A stretch of 64,000 nt of DNA from Durio zibethinus (GCF_002303985.1 NW_019167937.1:18858995-18922994); one strand, 5' to 3'; positions 36,639-50,179 are shown, counted from the first letter of the stretch. The notes: generated from the letters alone by a model not told the origin. Program-made: numbers and translations.

Positions 36639-37189
36639 TGTCATGAGCCACCCTTGTATAGGGCCATGACCGGGACTTAGGTTGCCATGAGCCACCCATG
36701 TATAGGGCCATGGTCGGGTAGATCACTTGTACTAGGAAAAGTGTCCCCATTTCAAACATTGTAACGGTTACTGGTAGCATAGCTCTAAAAGTTCTAAGGC
36801 TCTTTAGGGGGGTGAGCCGGCAGCGTAGTGTTGGGCTGTCTCACCGGGTGCTATGCGAGCTTAGGCCACCCACCAAGGGCTGCCCCCTGGCCCTGGTGAT
36901 GGTGGGAGGTCCCGATGTATGATTCCCGTTTATAATATAATTCATCCCGATTGAATGCCCGATTGTTGCCTCGATGTGTTTCTTTCTTTCTCGATGTGAA
37001 TGTGCCTTGTTGTGTGTATGCTTGAGATTGACCTCGCTATATTGTGCCTTATTATGAATCCTTGAGACTAACCATGGTTTATGGTTATTTGTTCAGATCT
37101 CGATCTATTGAAGGCTGACTTGGGTGGAAGCGTCCATTCAAGTGCCACACAGGCTAGTGCTTGTTGAGAGAAAAGCTTAGTCCGTGACA
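36639..37189 (+). repeat. 3' LTR of element 2
   Basis: 551 bp, TGTCA to TGACA. Block L is at 36737-36812 and the TATA-like site at 36931-36939. It differs from the 5' LTR at 7 sites (4 transitions, 3 transversions) and by one base in each of a G-run and a C-run. Confidence 0.96.
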
Positions 37190-37194
37190 CCCAG
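37190..37194 (+). repeat. Right target-site duplication of element 2
   Basis: CCCAG; the satellite hairpin right arm GCATGTGCTG continues from its last base (37194-37203). Confidence 0.95.
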
Positions 37195-37535
37195 CATGTG
37201 CTGCCGCAACCCTCGGTCTGGTCTGATCTTAGACTGGGAATGAACTCCATATGCTTAGACTGGAAATTAACTCCGTATGCCTAAGTCAACCCACGAAACG
37301 AGCGTGCAGGCTCTCAGTCGACCATAGGGGCGGGATGCGCAAGCCGAGGATCGGTGGGTCCCCCTCTGTGTGCTGCCGATCTTACTGTCACAACCCTTGG
37401 TCCGATCCGATCTTAGACTGGGAATGAACTCCGTATGCCTAAGCCAACCGATGAAACAAGCGGGCGAACGGGCGGGCGAGCACTACGTCGGCTAGAGACA
37501 CGGGATGCGCAAGCCTTGGATCGATAGGGTGGTAG

Positions 37536-38447
37536 GTGGGTATAGGGACATCTTCATATTTCTGCATGCCAATGCCATTTTTATGGCTTGTAAATTCATA
37601 CAATGGTCACTTAAGCCTTCACGTGAAGTTTCATGGCAAGACGACTCGTTTTCTATTTTTCACGATTTATGAAACTTTTTGCTGATCTGGATTTTTTAAA
37701 ATTTTTTCAGAAGGAGTTTTGGCCCCAAACTTGGTAGACGTGATCCTTGTATTTTTGTTGGCATGCATAAAAAAATTAAGCTAAAAACTCGAAGTGTACA
37801 AGATTTTGTGACCATTTGAAAAAAGTGTCCCCATTTCAGACACTTTAATGGCTACTGGCAGCAAACCTGTAAAATCTCAAATGCTCTTTAAGGGGGTGTG
37901 AGTTCTCAAAGTTTGATGAGGGATAGGGGGCCAATATAAGGGCCAAGTACCAGCACCCACCGCACATCATGTGTGCACACCCCCCCGGCCCCCCCGATCG
38001 CCGAAACCTTAATCCCGTCGGTCAGGTTCTCCGGTGATGCTCTGACGATGGTGCCCCGACGAAGAAAAATGTGGCACCAACACATGCCCTAGCCTAGCAT
38101 GTGCTGCCCCAACCCTCACTCCGGTCTGATCTTAGACTGGGAATGAACTTCGTATGCTTAGACTGGGAATGAACTCCGTATGCCTAAGTGAACCCACGAA
38201 ACGAGCGTGCGGGCACTCAGCTGGCCAGAGGGGCGGGATGTGCAAGCCAGGGATCGGCCGGGTCCCCCTCTGTGTGCTGAAGAATCTACTGCCGTAACCC
38301 TCAGTCCGGTCTGATCTTACACTGGGAATGAACTCCGCATGCCTAAGCCAACCGACGAAACGAGCGGGCGGACGGACGGGCAGGCAGGCGGGCACTATGT
38401 CGGCCAGAGAGACGGGATGCGCAAGTCGTGGATCGATAGGGTGGTAG
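37536..38447 (+). repeat. Reference satellite monomer (912 bp) with module map
   Basis: A near-consensus copy used to define modules. Module A is 37536-37820, AT-rich, with the CACGTG palindrome and runs of A and T. Block L is 37821-37896. Module C is about 37897-38109: CCAATATAAGG, the inverted repeat, C-runs and the hairpin. B1 is 38110-38294, including a 26-bp tandem duplication (38131-38156 and 38157-38182). B2 is 38295-38447, with the GGGC/GGAC-rich tract. B1 and B2 are diverged direct repeats: both contain AACCCTC, a TTACACTGGGAATGAACTCC-like core, ACGAAACGAGCG and GGGATG-GCAAGC. Confidence 0.88.
37821..37896 (+). repeat. Block L in the satellite (reference copy)
   Basis: This 76-bp block is shared with the element 2 LTR (31605-31680 and 36737-36812), with 62 of 76 positions identical. 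It recurs in almost all monomers; it is deleted or mostly deleted in those headed at 17238, 41114 and 41763. Confidence 0.9.
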
Positions 38448-41113
38448 GTGGGTTTAGGCACATCTTCATATTTTTGCATGCCAATTCCATTTTTATGGCT
38501 TGTAAATTCATACACTGGTCCCTTAAGCCTTCACGTGAAGTTTCATGGCAAGACGACTCGTTTTCTATTTTTCACGATTTTCAAAAATTTTTGCAGTTCA
38601 GGATTTTTTAAAATTCTTTCAGAAGGATTTTTCTCCCCAAACTTGGTAGACGTGATCCTTGTATTTTTTTCGGCATGCACAAAAAAATTCAGCTAAAAAC
38701 TCGAAGTGTACAAGATTTTGTGACCATTTGAAAAAAGTGTCCCCATTTCGGATACTTTAATGGCTACTGGCAACAAACCTGTAAAATCTCAAATGCTCAT
38801 TAAGGGGGTGTGAGTTCTCAACATTTGATGAGGGATAGGGGGCCAATATAAGGGCCAAATACCAGCACCCATCGCACATCATGTGCGCACACACCCCTCC
38901 GGCCCCCCGAATCGCCAGAACCCCAATGCCGTCGGTCAGGTTCTCCGGTGATGCTCCGGCGATGGTTCCCCGGTGAAGAAAAATACGGCACCAGCACATG
39001 CCCGAGCCCAGCATGTGCTGCCACAACCCTCAGTCCAATCCGATCTTAGACTGGGAATGAACTCCGTATGCTTAGACTGGAAATAAACTCCATATGCCTA
39101 AGTCAACCCAAGAAACGAGCGTGCAGGCGCTCAGGCGGACAGAGGGGCAGGATGCGCAAGCCGAGGATCGATCGGGTCCCCCTCTGTGTGTTGCCGATCC
39201 TGCTACCACAACCCTCGGTCTGGTCCGATCTTAGACTAGGAATGAACTCCGTATGCCTAAGCCAACTGACGAAACGAGCAGGCGGACGGACGGGCGGGCA
39301 CTACGTCGGCCAGAGAGACGGGATGCGCAAGCCATTGATTGATAGGGTGGTAGGTGGGTTTAGGCACTTCTTCATATTTCTACATGCCAATGCCTTTTTT
39401 ATGGCTTGTAAATTTATACAATGGTCCCTTAAGCCTTCACGTGAAGTTTCATGGCAAGATGACTCGTTTTTTCACGATTTTTGAAACTTTTTGCAGTTCA
39501 AGATTTTTTTAAATTTTTTCAGAAGGAGTTTTGGCCCCAAACCTGGTAGACGTGATCCTTGTATTTTTATTGGCATGCAAAAAAATATTCAGGTAAAAAC
39601 TCGAAGTGTACAAGATTTTGTGTCCATTTGAAAAAAGTGTCCCCATTTCAGACACTTTAATGGCTACTGGCAGCAAACCTGTAAAATCTCAAATGCTCTT
39701 TAAGGGGGTGTGAGTTCTTGAGGTTTGATGAGGGATAGGGGGCCAATATAAGGGCCAAGTACCAGCACCCATCGCACATCATGTGCGCACACCCCCCCGG
39801 CCCCCCCGATCGTCGAAACCCCAATGCCGCCGGTCAGGTTCTCCGGTGATGGTGCCTCGATGAAGAAAAATGCGGCACCAGCACATGCCCGAGCGCAGCA
39901 TGTGCTGTCAAAACCTTCAGCCTGATCCGATCTTAGACTGGGAATGAACTCTGTATGGTTAGACTGGGAATGAGCTCCGTATGCCTAAGTCAACCCACGA
40001 AACGAGCGAGCAGGCGCTCAACCGACCAGAGGGGCGGGATGTGCAAGCCGGGGATCAACCGAGTCCCGCTCTGTGTGCTGTCGATCTTGCTGCCGTAACC
40101 CTCGGTTCGGTTCAATCTTAGAGTGGGAATGAACTCCGTATGCCTAACCCAAGCGAGGAAACGAGCGGGCGGGCACTACGTCAGCCAGAGAGACGGGAAG
40201 CGCAAGCCGTGTATCGATAGGGTGGTAGGTGGGTTTAGGCGCATCTTCATATTTCTATGTGCCAATGCCATTTTTATGGCTTGTAAATTCATACAATGGT
40301 CCCTTAAGCCTTCACGTGAAGTTTCATGGCAAGACGACTCGTTTTCTATTTTTCATGATTTTTGAAATTTTTGCAGTTTGGGAATTTTTAAAAATTTTTC
40401 GAAAGGAATTTTGGCCCCAAACTTTGTAAACGTGATCCTTGTATTTTTGTTGGCATGCAAAAAATATTCAGGTAAAAACTCGAAGTGTACAAGATTTTGT
40501 AACCATTTGAAAAAAGTGTCCCCATTTTAGACACTTTAATGGCTACTGGCAGCAAACCTATAAAATCTCAAATGCTCTTTAAGGGTGTGTGAGTTCTCGA
40601 GGTTTGATGAGGGATAGGAGGCAAATATAAGGGCCAAGTACCAGCACTCAACGCACATCATGTGCGCACACCCCCGGCCACCTCGATCGTCGGAACTCCA
40701 ATGCCGTCGGTTAGGTTCTCTGGCAATGGTGCCCCGATGAAGAAAAATACTTCACCAGCACATGCCCGAGCCCAGCATGTGCTGCCGCAACCCTCGACCC
40801 GATTCGATCTTAGACTGGGAATGAACTCCGTTTGCTTAGACTAGGAATGAACTCTGTATGCCTAAGTCAACCCATGAAACGAGCGTGCAGGCGCTCAGCC
40901 GACCAGAGGGGCAGGATGCGCAAGCTGGGGATCGACCGAGTCCCACTCTATGTGCTGTCGATCCTGCTACCGCAACCCTCGATTCAATTTGATCTTAGAC
41001 TGGGAATGAACTCCGTCTGCCTAAGCCAACAGACTAAACGAGCGGGCGGGCGGGCGGACACTACGCCAGCAAGAGAGACGGGATGCGCAAGCCGTGGATC
41101 GATAGGGTGGTAG

Positions 41114-41762
41114 GTGAGTTTAGGCATATCTTCATATTTTTATGTGCAAATGCCATTTTTATGGCTTGTAAATTCATACAATGGTCCCTTAAGCCTTCAC
41201 GTGAAGTTTCATGGCAAGACGACTCGTTTTCTATTTTTCACGATTTTTGAAACTTTTTGTAGTTTGGGATTTTTTAAAATTTTTCTGGAAGGTGTTTTTA
41301 AAATTCTTGAGGTTTGATGAGGGATAGGGGGCCAATATAAGGGCCAACACCAGCACCCATCGCACATAATGTGCGCACACCCACCCCGACCCTCCGATCG
41401 TCAGAACCCCAATGCCACCGATCAGGTTCTCCGATGATGCTCCGATGGTGGTGCCCCAGGAAAGAAAAATACGGCACCAGCACATGCCGAGCCCAGCATG
41501 TGCTGCCGTAACCCTCGGTCTGATCCGATCTTAGACTGGGAATGAACTCTGTATACCTAAGTCCACCCATGAAACGAGCGTGTGCGCGTCAGTCAACCAG
41601 AGGGGTGGCATGCGGAAGTCAGGGATCGACCGAGTCCGCCTCTACATGCTACCGATCCTGCAGCCACAACGCTCAGTATGCCTAAGCCAACCGATGAAAC
41701 GAGCAGGCACTACGTCGGCCAGAGAGACGGGATGCGCATGCCATGGATTGATAGAGTGGTAG
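41114..41762 (+). repeat. Satellite monomer with internal deletion (649 bp)
   Basis: GGAAGGTGTTTTTAAAATTC runs straight into TTGAGGTTTGATGAGG near 41300. About 240 bp are missing, including the end of module A and all of block L. The second B is also shortened near 41672. Confidence 0.85.
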
Positions 41763-42495
41763 GTTGGGTTAGGCACATCTTCATATTTCTACGTGCCAAT
41801 GCCATTTATATGGCTTGTAAATTCATACAATGGTCCCTTAAGCCTTCATGTGAAGTTTCATCGCAAGACGACTAGTTTTCTATTTTTCACGATTTTTGAA
41901 CTTTTTCACGATATTTCCCTTAAGCCTTAACGTAAAATCTCAAATGCTCTTTAAGGGGGTGTGAGTTCTTGAGGTTTGATGAGGCATAGGGGGCCAATAT
42001 AAGGGCCAAGTACCAGCACCCATCACACATCATGTGCACACACCCCCCCCGGCACCCTTGATCGTCGGAACCCCATTGCCATTGGTCAGGTTCTCCGATG
42101 ATGCTCTAGCGATGGTGCCCCGACGAAGAAAAATGTGGCACCAACACATGCCCGAGCCCAGTATGTGCTGCCGCAACCCTCGATCCGATCCGATTTTAGA
42201 CTGGGAATGAACTCCGTATGCTTAGACTGGGAATGATCTCCGTATGCCTAAGTCAACCCATGAAACGAGCGTGCGGGTGCTCAGCCGACCAGAGGGGTGG
42301 GATGCGCAAGCCGGGGATCGACCGGGTCCCCCTGTACATGCTGTCGATCTTGCTACTGCAACCCTTAGTTGGGTCTGATCTTAGACTGGGAATGAACTCC
42401 GTATGCCTAAGCCAACCGACGAAACGAGCGGGCGGGCGGGCACTACGCCAACCAGAGAGACGTGATGTGCAAGCCGTGGATAGATAGAGTGGTAG
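41763..42495 (+). repeat. Satellite monomer with internal deletion (733 bp)
   Basis: Near 41900-41935 module A breaks off and rejoins at TAAAATCTCAAATGCTC, leaving only the last third of block L. It is adjacent to another deleted monomer, so the two may come from linked events. Confidence 0.8.
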
Positions 42496-44302
42496 GTGGG
42501 TTTAGGCACATCTTCATATTTCTCCATGCCAATGCCATTTTATGGCTTGTAAAGTCATACTATGGTCCCTTAAGCCTTCACGTGAAGTTTCATGGCAAGC
42601 TGACTCGTTTTCTATTTTTCATGATTTTTGAAACTTTTTGTGGTTCGGGATTTTTTAAAATTTTTTCGGAAGGAGTTTGGGCCCAAACTTGTAGACGTGA
42701 TCCTTGTATTTTTGTTGGCATGCACAAAAAAATTCAGCTAAAAACTCGAAGTGTAAAAGATTTTGTGACCATTTGAATAAGGTGTCCTCATTTCAAACAC
42801 TTTAATTGCTACTGGCAGCAAACCTGTACAATCTCAAATGCTCTTTAAGGGAGTGTGAGTTCTCGAGGTTTGATGAGGGATACGGGGCCAATATAAGGGC
42901 CAAGTACCAGCACCCCTCACACATCATGTGCGCACACACCCCCGGCCCCCCCGATTGTCAGAAACCCAATGCCGTCGGTCAGGTTCTCTGGTGATGCTCC
43001 GGCGATGGTGCCCCGGAGAAGAGAAATGCGGCACTAGCACATGCCCGAGCCCAGTATGTGCTGCCGTAACCCTCGATCCAGTCTAATCTTAAATTGGGAA
43101 TGAACTCCGTATGCTTAGACTGGGAATGATCTCCGTATGCCTAAGTCAACCCACGAAATGAGCGTGCGGGCGCTTAGCAGACCAGAGGGGCAGGATGCGC
43201 AAGCTGGGGATCGATCAGGTCCCCCTCTGTGTGCTGTCGATCCTACTGCTGCAACCCTCAGTCCGGTCTGATCTCAGACTGGGAATGAACTCCGTATACC
43301 TAAGCCAACCGATGAAACGAGCGGCAGGCGAGGGGTGGGCAGGCATTACGCTGGCCAGAGAGATGGGATGCGCAAGCCGTGGATCGATAGCGTGGTTGGT
43401 GGGTTTAGGCACATCTTCATATTTCTGCATGCCAATGCCATTTTTATGGCTTGTAAATTCATACAATGGTCCCTTAAGCCTTCATGTGAAGTTTCATAGC
43501 AAGCCGACTCGTTTTCTATTTTTCATGATTTTTGAAACTTTTTACGGTTCGGGATTTTTTAAAATTTTTTCGGAAGGATTTTTGGCCCCAAACTTGGTAG
43601 ACGTGATCCTTGTATTTTTGTTGGCATGCACAAAAAAATTCAGCTAAAAACTCGAAGTGTACAAGATTTTGTGACCATTTGAATAAAGTGTCCTCATTTC
43701 AGACACTTTAATGGCTACTGGCAGCAAACCTGTAAAATCTCAAATGCTCTTTAAGGGAGTGTGAGTTCTCAAGGTTTGATGAGTGATACGGGGCCAATAT
43801 AAGGGCCAAGTACCAGCACCCCTCACACATCATGTGCGCACACCCCCCTGGACCCTCCGATCATCGGAAACCCAATGCCACCGGTCAGGTTCTCCGGTGA
43901 TGCTCCGACGATGGTGCCCCGGAGAAGAGAAATGCGGCACTAGCACATGCTCGAGCCCAGCATGTGCTGCCGTAACCCTCGGTCTGGTCTAATCTTAAAT
44001 TGGGAATGAACTCCGTATGCTTAGACTGGGAATGAACTTCGTATTACAAAGTCAACCCACGAAATGAGCGTGCGGGCGCTCAGTCGGCCAGAGGGGTGGG
44101 ATGCGCAAGCCGGGGATCGGTTGGGTCCCCCTCTACGTGATGCTGATCCTGCTGCCACAACCCTTGGTCTGATCCGATCTTAGACTGGGAATGAACTCCA
44201 TATGCCTAAGCCAACCGATGAAACGAGTGGGCGGGTGGGCGGGTGGGCACTACATCGGCGAGAGAGACGAGATGCGCATGCGGTGGATCGATAGGGTGGA
44301 AT
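42496..44302 (+). repeat. Two adjacent sister monomers
   Basis: The monomers headed at 42496 and 43399 share variants rare elsewhere: GTGTCCTCATTTC, GGGAGTGTGAG, ATACGGGGCC, CCCCTCACACATC, GGAGAAGAGAAATGCGG, CACTAGCACATG and TAATCTTAAATTGGG. This indicates a recent duplication or conversion of one monomer. Confidence 0.8.
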
Positions 44303-47300
44303 GTGGGTTTTGGCACATCTTCATATTTCTATGTGCCAATGCCATTTTTATGGCTTGTAAATTCATACAATGGTCCCTTAAGCCTTCAGGTGAAGTTTCT
44401 TGGCAAGACGACTCGTTTTCTATTTTTCATGATTTTTGAAACTTTTTACGATTCAGGATTTTTTAAAATTTTTACGGAAGGAGTTTTGGTCCCAAACTTG
44501 GTAGACGTTATCCTTGTATTTTTGTTGGCATTAACAAAAAAATTCAGCTAAAAACTCGAAGTGTACAAGATTTTGTGACCATTTGAAAAAAGTGTCCCCA
44601 TTTCATACACTTTAATGGCTACTGGCAGCAAACCTGTAAAATCTTAAATGCCCTTTAAGGGGGTGTGAGTTCTCAAGGTTTGATGAGGGATAGGGGGCCA
44701 ATATAAGGGCCAAGTACCAGCACCCATCGCACATCATGTGCGCACACCCCTCGGCCCCCCGATTGCCGGACCCCAATACCGTCGGTCAGGTTCTCCGATG
44801 ATGCTCTGACGGTGGTGCCCCGACGAAGAAAAATGTGGCACCAGCACATGCCCGAGCCCAGTATGTGGTGCCGCAACCTTCGGTCCGGTCCGATCTTAGG
44901 CTGGGAATGAACTCCGTATGCCTAAGTCAACCCACGAAACAAGCATGCGGGCGCTCAGCCGGCCAGAGGGGTAAGATGCGCAAGCCGGGGATCGATCGAG
45001 TCCCCCTCTGCGTGCTGCCGTAACCCTTGGTCTGGTCTGATCTTAGGCTGGGAATGAACTCTGTATGCCTAAGCCAACCGACGAAATGAGCGGGCGGGCG
45101 GGCAGGCAGGCACTGCGTCGACCAAAGAGACAAGATGCGCAAGCCGTGGATGGATAGGGTGGTAGGTGTGTTTAGGCACATCTTCATATTTCTAGGTGCC
45201 AATGTCATTTTTATGGCTTGTAAATTCATACAATGGTCCCTTACGCCTTCACGTGAAGTTTCATGGCAAGACAACTCGTTTTTTTATTTTAATGATTTTT
45301 GAAACTTTTTACGGTTCAGGATTTTTTAAAATTTTTTCGGATGGAGTTTTGGCTCCAAACCTGGTAGACGTGATCCTTGTATTTTTTTTGGCATGCATAA
45401 AAAAATTCAGCAAACAACTCGGAGTGTACAAGATTTTGTGACCATTTGAAAAAAGTGACCCCATTTTCAGACACTTTAATGGCTACTGGTAGCAAACCTG
45501 TAAAATCTCAAATGCTCTTTAAGGGGGTGTGAGTTCTCGAGGTTTGATGAGGGATAGGGGGCCAATATAAAGGCCAACTACCAGCACCCATCGCACATCA
45601 TGTGCGCACACCCCCGTCGGCCCCCCCCCCGATCACCAGAACCCCAATACTGCCGATCAGGTTCTCCGGTGATGCTCCGACGATGGTGCCCTGGTGAAGA
45701 AAAATTTGGCACCAACACATGCCCGAGCCCAGCATGTGCTACCGCAATCCTCTGTCCATTTTGATCTTATACTGGGAATGAACTCCGTATGCTTAGACTG
45801 GGAATGAACTTCGTATGCCTATGTCAACCCACGAAACGAGCGTGTGGGCGCTCAGCCGGCCAGAGGGGCGGGTTGCGTAAGCCGGGGATCGGCCATGTCC
45901 CCTTCTGCATGCTGCTGATCCTGCTACCGCAACCCTTGGTGCGGTCCGATCTTAGACTGGGAATGAACTCCGTATGCCTAAGCTAACTGATGAAACGAGC
46001 GGGCGGATGGACGGGCGGGCACTACGCCGCCTAGAGAGACGGGATGCGCAAGCCTTGGTTCGATAGGGCGGTAGGTGGGTTTAGGCACATCTTCATATTT
46101 CTGCACACCAATGCCATTTTTATGGCTTTAAATTCATACAATGGTCCCCTAAGCCTTCACGTGAAGTTTCATGGCAAGACAACTTGTTTTCTATTTTTCA
46201 TGATTTTTGAAACATTTTGCGGTTCGAAATTTTTTAAAATTTTTTCGGAAGGAGTTTTGGTCCCAAACTTGGTAGACATGATCCTTGTATTTTTTTTGGA
46301 ATGAACAAAAAAATTCAGCTAAAAACTCGAAGTGTACAAGATTTTGTGACCATTTGAAAAAAGTGTGCCCATTTCAGACACTTTAATGGCTATTGGCAGC
46401 AAACCTGTAAAATCTCAATTGCTCTTTAAGGGGGTGTGAGTTCACAAGGTTTGATGAGGGATAGGGGGCCAATATAAGGCCCAAGTACCAGCACCCACCG
46501 CACATGTTGTGCGCACCCCCCCGGCCCCTTGATCGTTGGAACCCTAATGCCGCCGGTCAAGTTCTCCTAGGATGCTCCGGTGATTGTGCCCCGACGAAGA
46601 AAAATGTGGCACCAGTACAGGCCCGAGCACAGCATGTGCTGTCGCAACCCTCGGTCTGGTCCGATCTTAGACTGGGAATGAACTTCTTATGCCTAAGTCA
46701 ACCCACGAAACGAGCGTGTCGGCGCTCAGCCGGCCAGGGGGGCGGGATACGCAAGCCGGGGATCGACCGGGTCCACTTCTGCGTGCTGTCGATCTTGCTG
46801 CCGCAACCCTTGGTGTGGTCTGATCTGAGATTGGGAATGAAATCCGTATGCCTAAGCCAACCGACGAAACAAGCGGGCGGGTGGGCAGGCACTACGCCGG
46901 CTAAAGAGACGGGATGCGCAATCCTTGGATCGATAGGGCGGTAGGTGGGTTTTGGCACATCTTCATATTTCTGCGTGCCAATGCCATTTTTATGGCTTGT
47001 AAATTCATACAATGGTCCCTTAAGCCTTCACGTGAAGTTTCATGGCAAGACGACACATTTTCTATTTTTCATGATTTTTAAAACTTCTTGCGGTTCAGGA
47101 TTTTTTAAAATTTTTTCGGATGGAGTTTTGGCCCCAAACTTGGTAGACGTGATCCTTGTATTTTTCTTGGCATGCATAAAAAAATTCAGCTAAAAACTCG
47201 AAGTGTACAAGATTTTGTGACCATTTGAAAAAAGTGTCCCCATTTCAGACACTTTAATGGCTACTGGTAGCAAACCTGTAAATTCTCAAATGCTCTTTAG

Positions 47301-50179
47301 GGGGTGTGAGTTCCCGAGGTTTGATGAGGGATAGGGGGCCAATATAAGGGCCAAGTACCAGCACCCATCGTACATCATGTGCGCACACCCCCCGGCCCCC
47401 CGATCGTCGGAATCCCAATGCCGCCGGTTACGTTCTCCGGTGATGCTCAAGCGATGGTGCCCCGATGAAGAAAAATGCGACACCAGCACATGCCCGAGCC
47501 CAACATGTGCTGCCGCAACCCTCGGTCCAGTCCGATCTTAGACTGGGAATGAACTCCGTATGCGTAACTCAACCCATGAAATGAGCGTGTGGGTCCCCCT
47601 CTGCGTGCTGCCAATCCTGCTGTCACAACCCTCGGTCCGGTCTGATCTTAGACTGGGAATGAACTCCATATGCCTAAGCCAACCGACGAAACGAGCGGGC
47701 GGACGGGCGGGCACTATGCCGGCCAGAGAGACGGGATGCGCAAGCCGTGGATCGATAGAGTGGTAGGTGGGTTTAGGCACATCTTCATATTTCTGCGTGC
47801 CAATGCCATTTTTATGGCTTGTAAATTCATACAATGGTCCCTTAAGCCTTCACGTGAAGCTTCATGGCAAGACGACTCATTTTTTATTTTTCATGATTGT
47901 CGAAACTTTTTACGGTTCAGGATTTTTTAAAATTTTTTTGGAAGGAGTTTTGGCCATAAACTTGGTAGACGTGATCCTTGTATTTTTTTTGCATGCACAA
48001 AAACATTCAGCTAAAAACTCGAAGTTTACAAGATTTTGTGACCATTTGAAAAAAGTGTCCCCATTTCAGACACTTTAATGGCTACTGGCAGCAAACCTGT
48101 AATATCTCAAATGTTCTTTAAGGGGGTGTGAGTTATCGAGGTTTGATGAGGGATAGGGGGCCAATATAAGGGCCAAGTACCAGCACCCATCGCATATCAT
48201 GTGTGCACACCCCCCCTCGGCCCCCCAATCGTCGGAACGCCAATGCCATCAGTCAGGTTCTCCGACGATGGTGCCCCGACGAAGAAAAATACGGCACCAG
48301 CACAAGCCCGAGCCCAGCTTGTGCTATCGCAACCCTCGGTCCGGTCCGATCTTAGACTGAGAATGAACTTCGTATGCTTAGATTGGGAATGAACTTCGTA
48401 TGCCTAAGTCAACCCACGAAATGAGCGTACGGGCGCTCAGCCAGCCAGAGTGGTGGGATGCACAAGCTGGGGATCGGTCGGGTCCCCCTCTATGTGCTGC
48501 TGATCTTGCTACTGCAACCCTTGGTCCGATCTGATCTTAGATTGGGAATGAACTCTGTATGCCTAAGCCAACCGACGAAATGAGCGGACGGGCAGCCTGG
48601 CGGGCGGGCACTACGCCGGCCAGAGAGACGGGATGCGCAAGCCGTGGATCGATAGGGTGGTAGGTGGGTTTTGGCACATCTTCATATTTCTGCATGCCAA
48701 TGCCATTTTTATGGCTTGTAAATTCATACAATGGTCCCTTAAGCCTTCACGTGAAGTTTCATGGCAAGACGACTCATTTTCTATTTTTCATGATTTTCGA
48801 AACTTTTTGCGGTTTGGGATTTTTTTAAATATTTTTAGAAGGGGTTTTGGCCCCAAACTTGGTAGACGTGATCCTTGTATTTTTATTGGCATGCACAAAA
48901 AAATTCAGCTAGAAACTCGAAGTGTACAACATTTTGTGACCATTTGAAAAAAGTGTCCCCATTTCAGACACTTTAATGGCTACTGGCAGCAAACCTGTAA
49001 AATCTCAAATGTTCTTTAAGGGGGTGTGAGCTCTCAAGGTTTGATGAGGGATAGGGGGCCAATATAAGGGCCAAGTACCAGCACCCATCGCACATCATGT
49101 GCGCACACCGCCCCGGCCCCCCCAATCATCGGAACCTCAATGCTGCCGGTCAGGTTCTCCGGCGATGGTGCCCTGACGAAGAAAAATGTGGCACCAGCAC
49201 ATGCTCGAGCCCAGCATGTCTGCCGCAACCCTCGGTCCGATCCGATCTTAGACTGGGAATGAACTCCGTATGCCTAAGTCAACTCACGAAACGAGCGTGC
49301 GGGCCTCAACCGGCCAGAGGGGCGGGATGCATAAGTCGGGGATCGACCGAGTCCCCCTCTGCGTGCTGCCGATCCTACTGCCACAACCCTTGGTCCGGTC
49401 TGATCTTAGATTGAGAATGAACTCCGTATGCCTAAGCCAACCGACAAAACGAGCGGGCGGGCAGGCGGGCGGGCACTACGCCGACCAGAGAGACGGGATG
49501 AACAAGCCGTGGATGATAGGGTGATAGGTGGGTTCAGGCACATCTTCATATTTCTGCATGCCAATGCCATTTTTATGGCTTGTAAATTCATACAATTGTT
49601 CCTTCAGCCTTCACGTGAAGTTTCATGGCAAGACGACTCGTTTTCCATTTTTCACAATTTTCAAAACTTTTTGTGGTTCAAGATTTTTTAAAATTTTTTC
49701 AGAATGAGTTTTGGCCCCAAACCAGGTAGACATGATCCTTGTATTTTTATTGGCATGCACAAAAAACTTCAGCTAAAAACTCGAAGTGTACAAGATTTTT
49801 TGACCATTTGAAACAAGTGTCCCCATTTTAGAAACTTTCATGGCTACTCGCAGCAAACCTGTAAAATCTCAAATGCTCTTTAAGGGGGTGTGAGTTCTCG
49901 AGGTTTGACGAGGGATAGGGGGCCAAAATAAGGGCCAAGTACCCACACCCATCGCACATCATCTGCGCACACCCCCCAGCCCCCCGATCGCCGGAACCCC
50001 AATGCCGCCGGTTAGGTTCTCCGGTGATGCTCCGGTAATGGTGCCCCGGCGAAGAAAAATGCGATACCAGCACATGCCCGAGCCCTGCATGTGCTGCCAC
50101 AACCCTCGGTATGGTCTGATCTTAGACTGGGAATGAACTCCGTATGCTTAGACTGGCAATGAACTCCGTATGCCTAAGT

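Larger units (their letters stand above)
31507..37189 (+). mobile_element. Ty3/gypsy chromovirus LTR retrotransposon, element 2
   Basis: A complete, recently inserted but inactive element with LTRs of 553 and 551 bp, primer site, gag, protease, RT, RNase H, integrase, chromodomain and polypurine tract. It is the same type as element 1 but a different family: the LTRs are unrelated over most of their length. Eight premature stops (32603, 32675, 32690, 33392, 33818, 34281, 35371, 35422) and two one-base register shifts (about 33944-33947 and about 35138-35147) break the coding region. The LTRs differ by 7 substitutions and two 1-bp homopolymer indels. Inserted in the array's orientation; removing it restores a 904-bp monomer. 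Confidence 0.96.

Noticed and set aside
38132..38515. Minus-strand open frames of up to 127 residues across B2 and module A (MYEFTSHKNG...)
   Set aside because: They are the reverse complement of the satellite and repeat at each monomer with random extensions where GC-rich B modules lack stops. No known domain, no promoter context.
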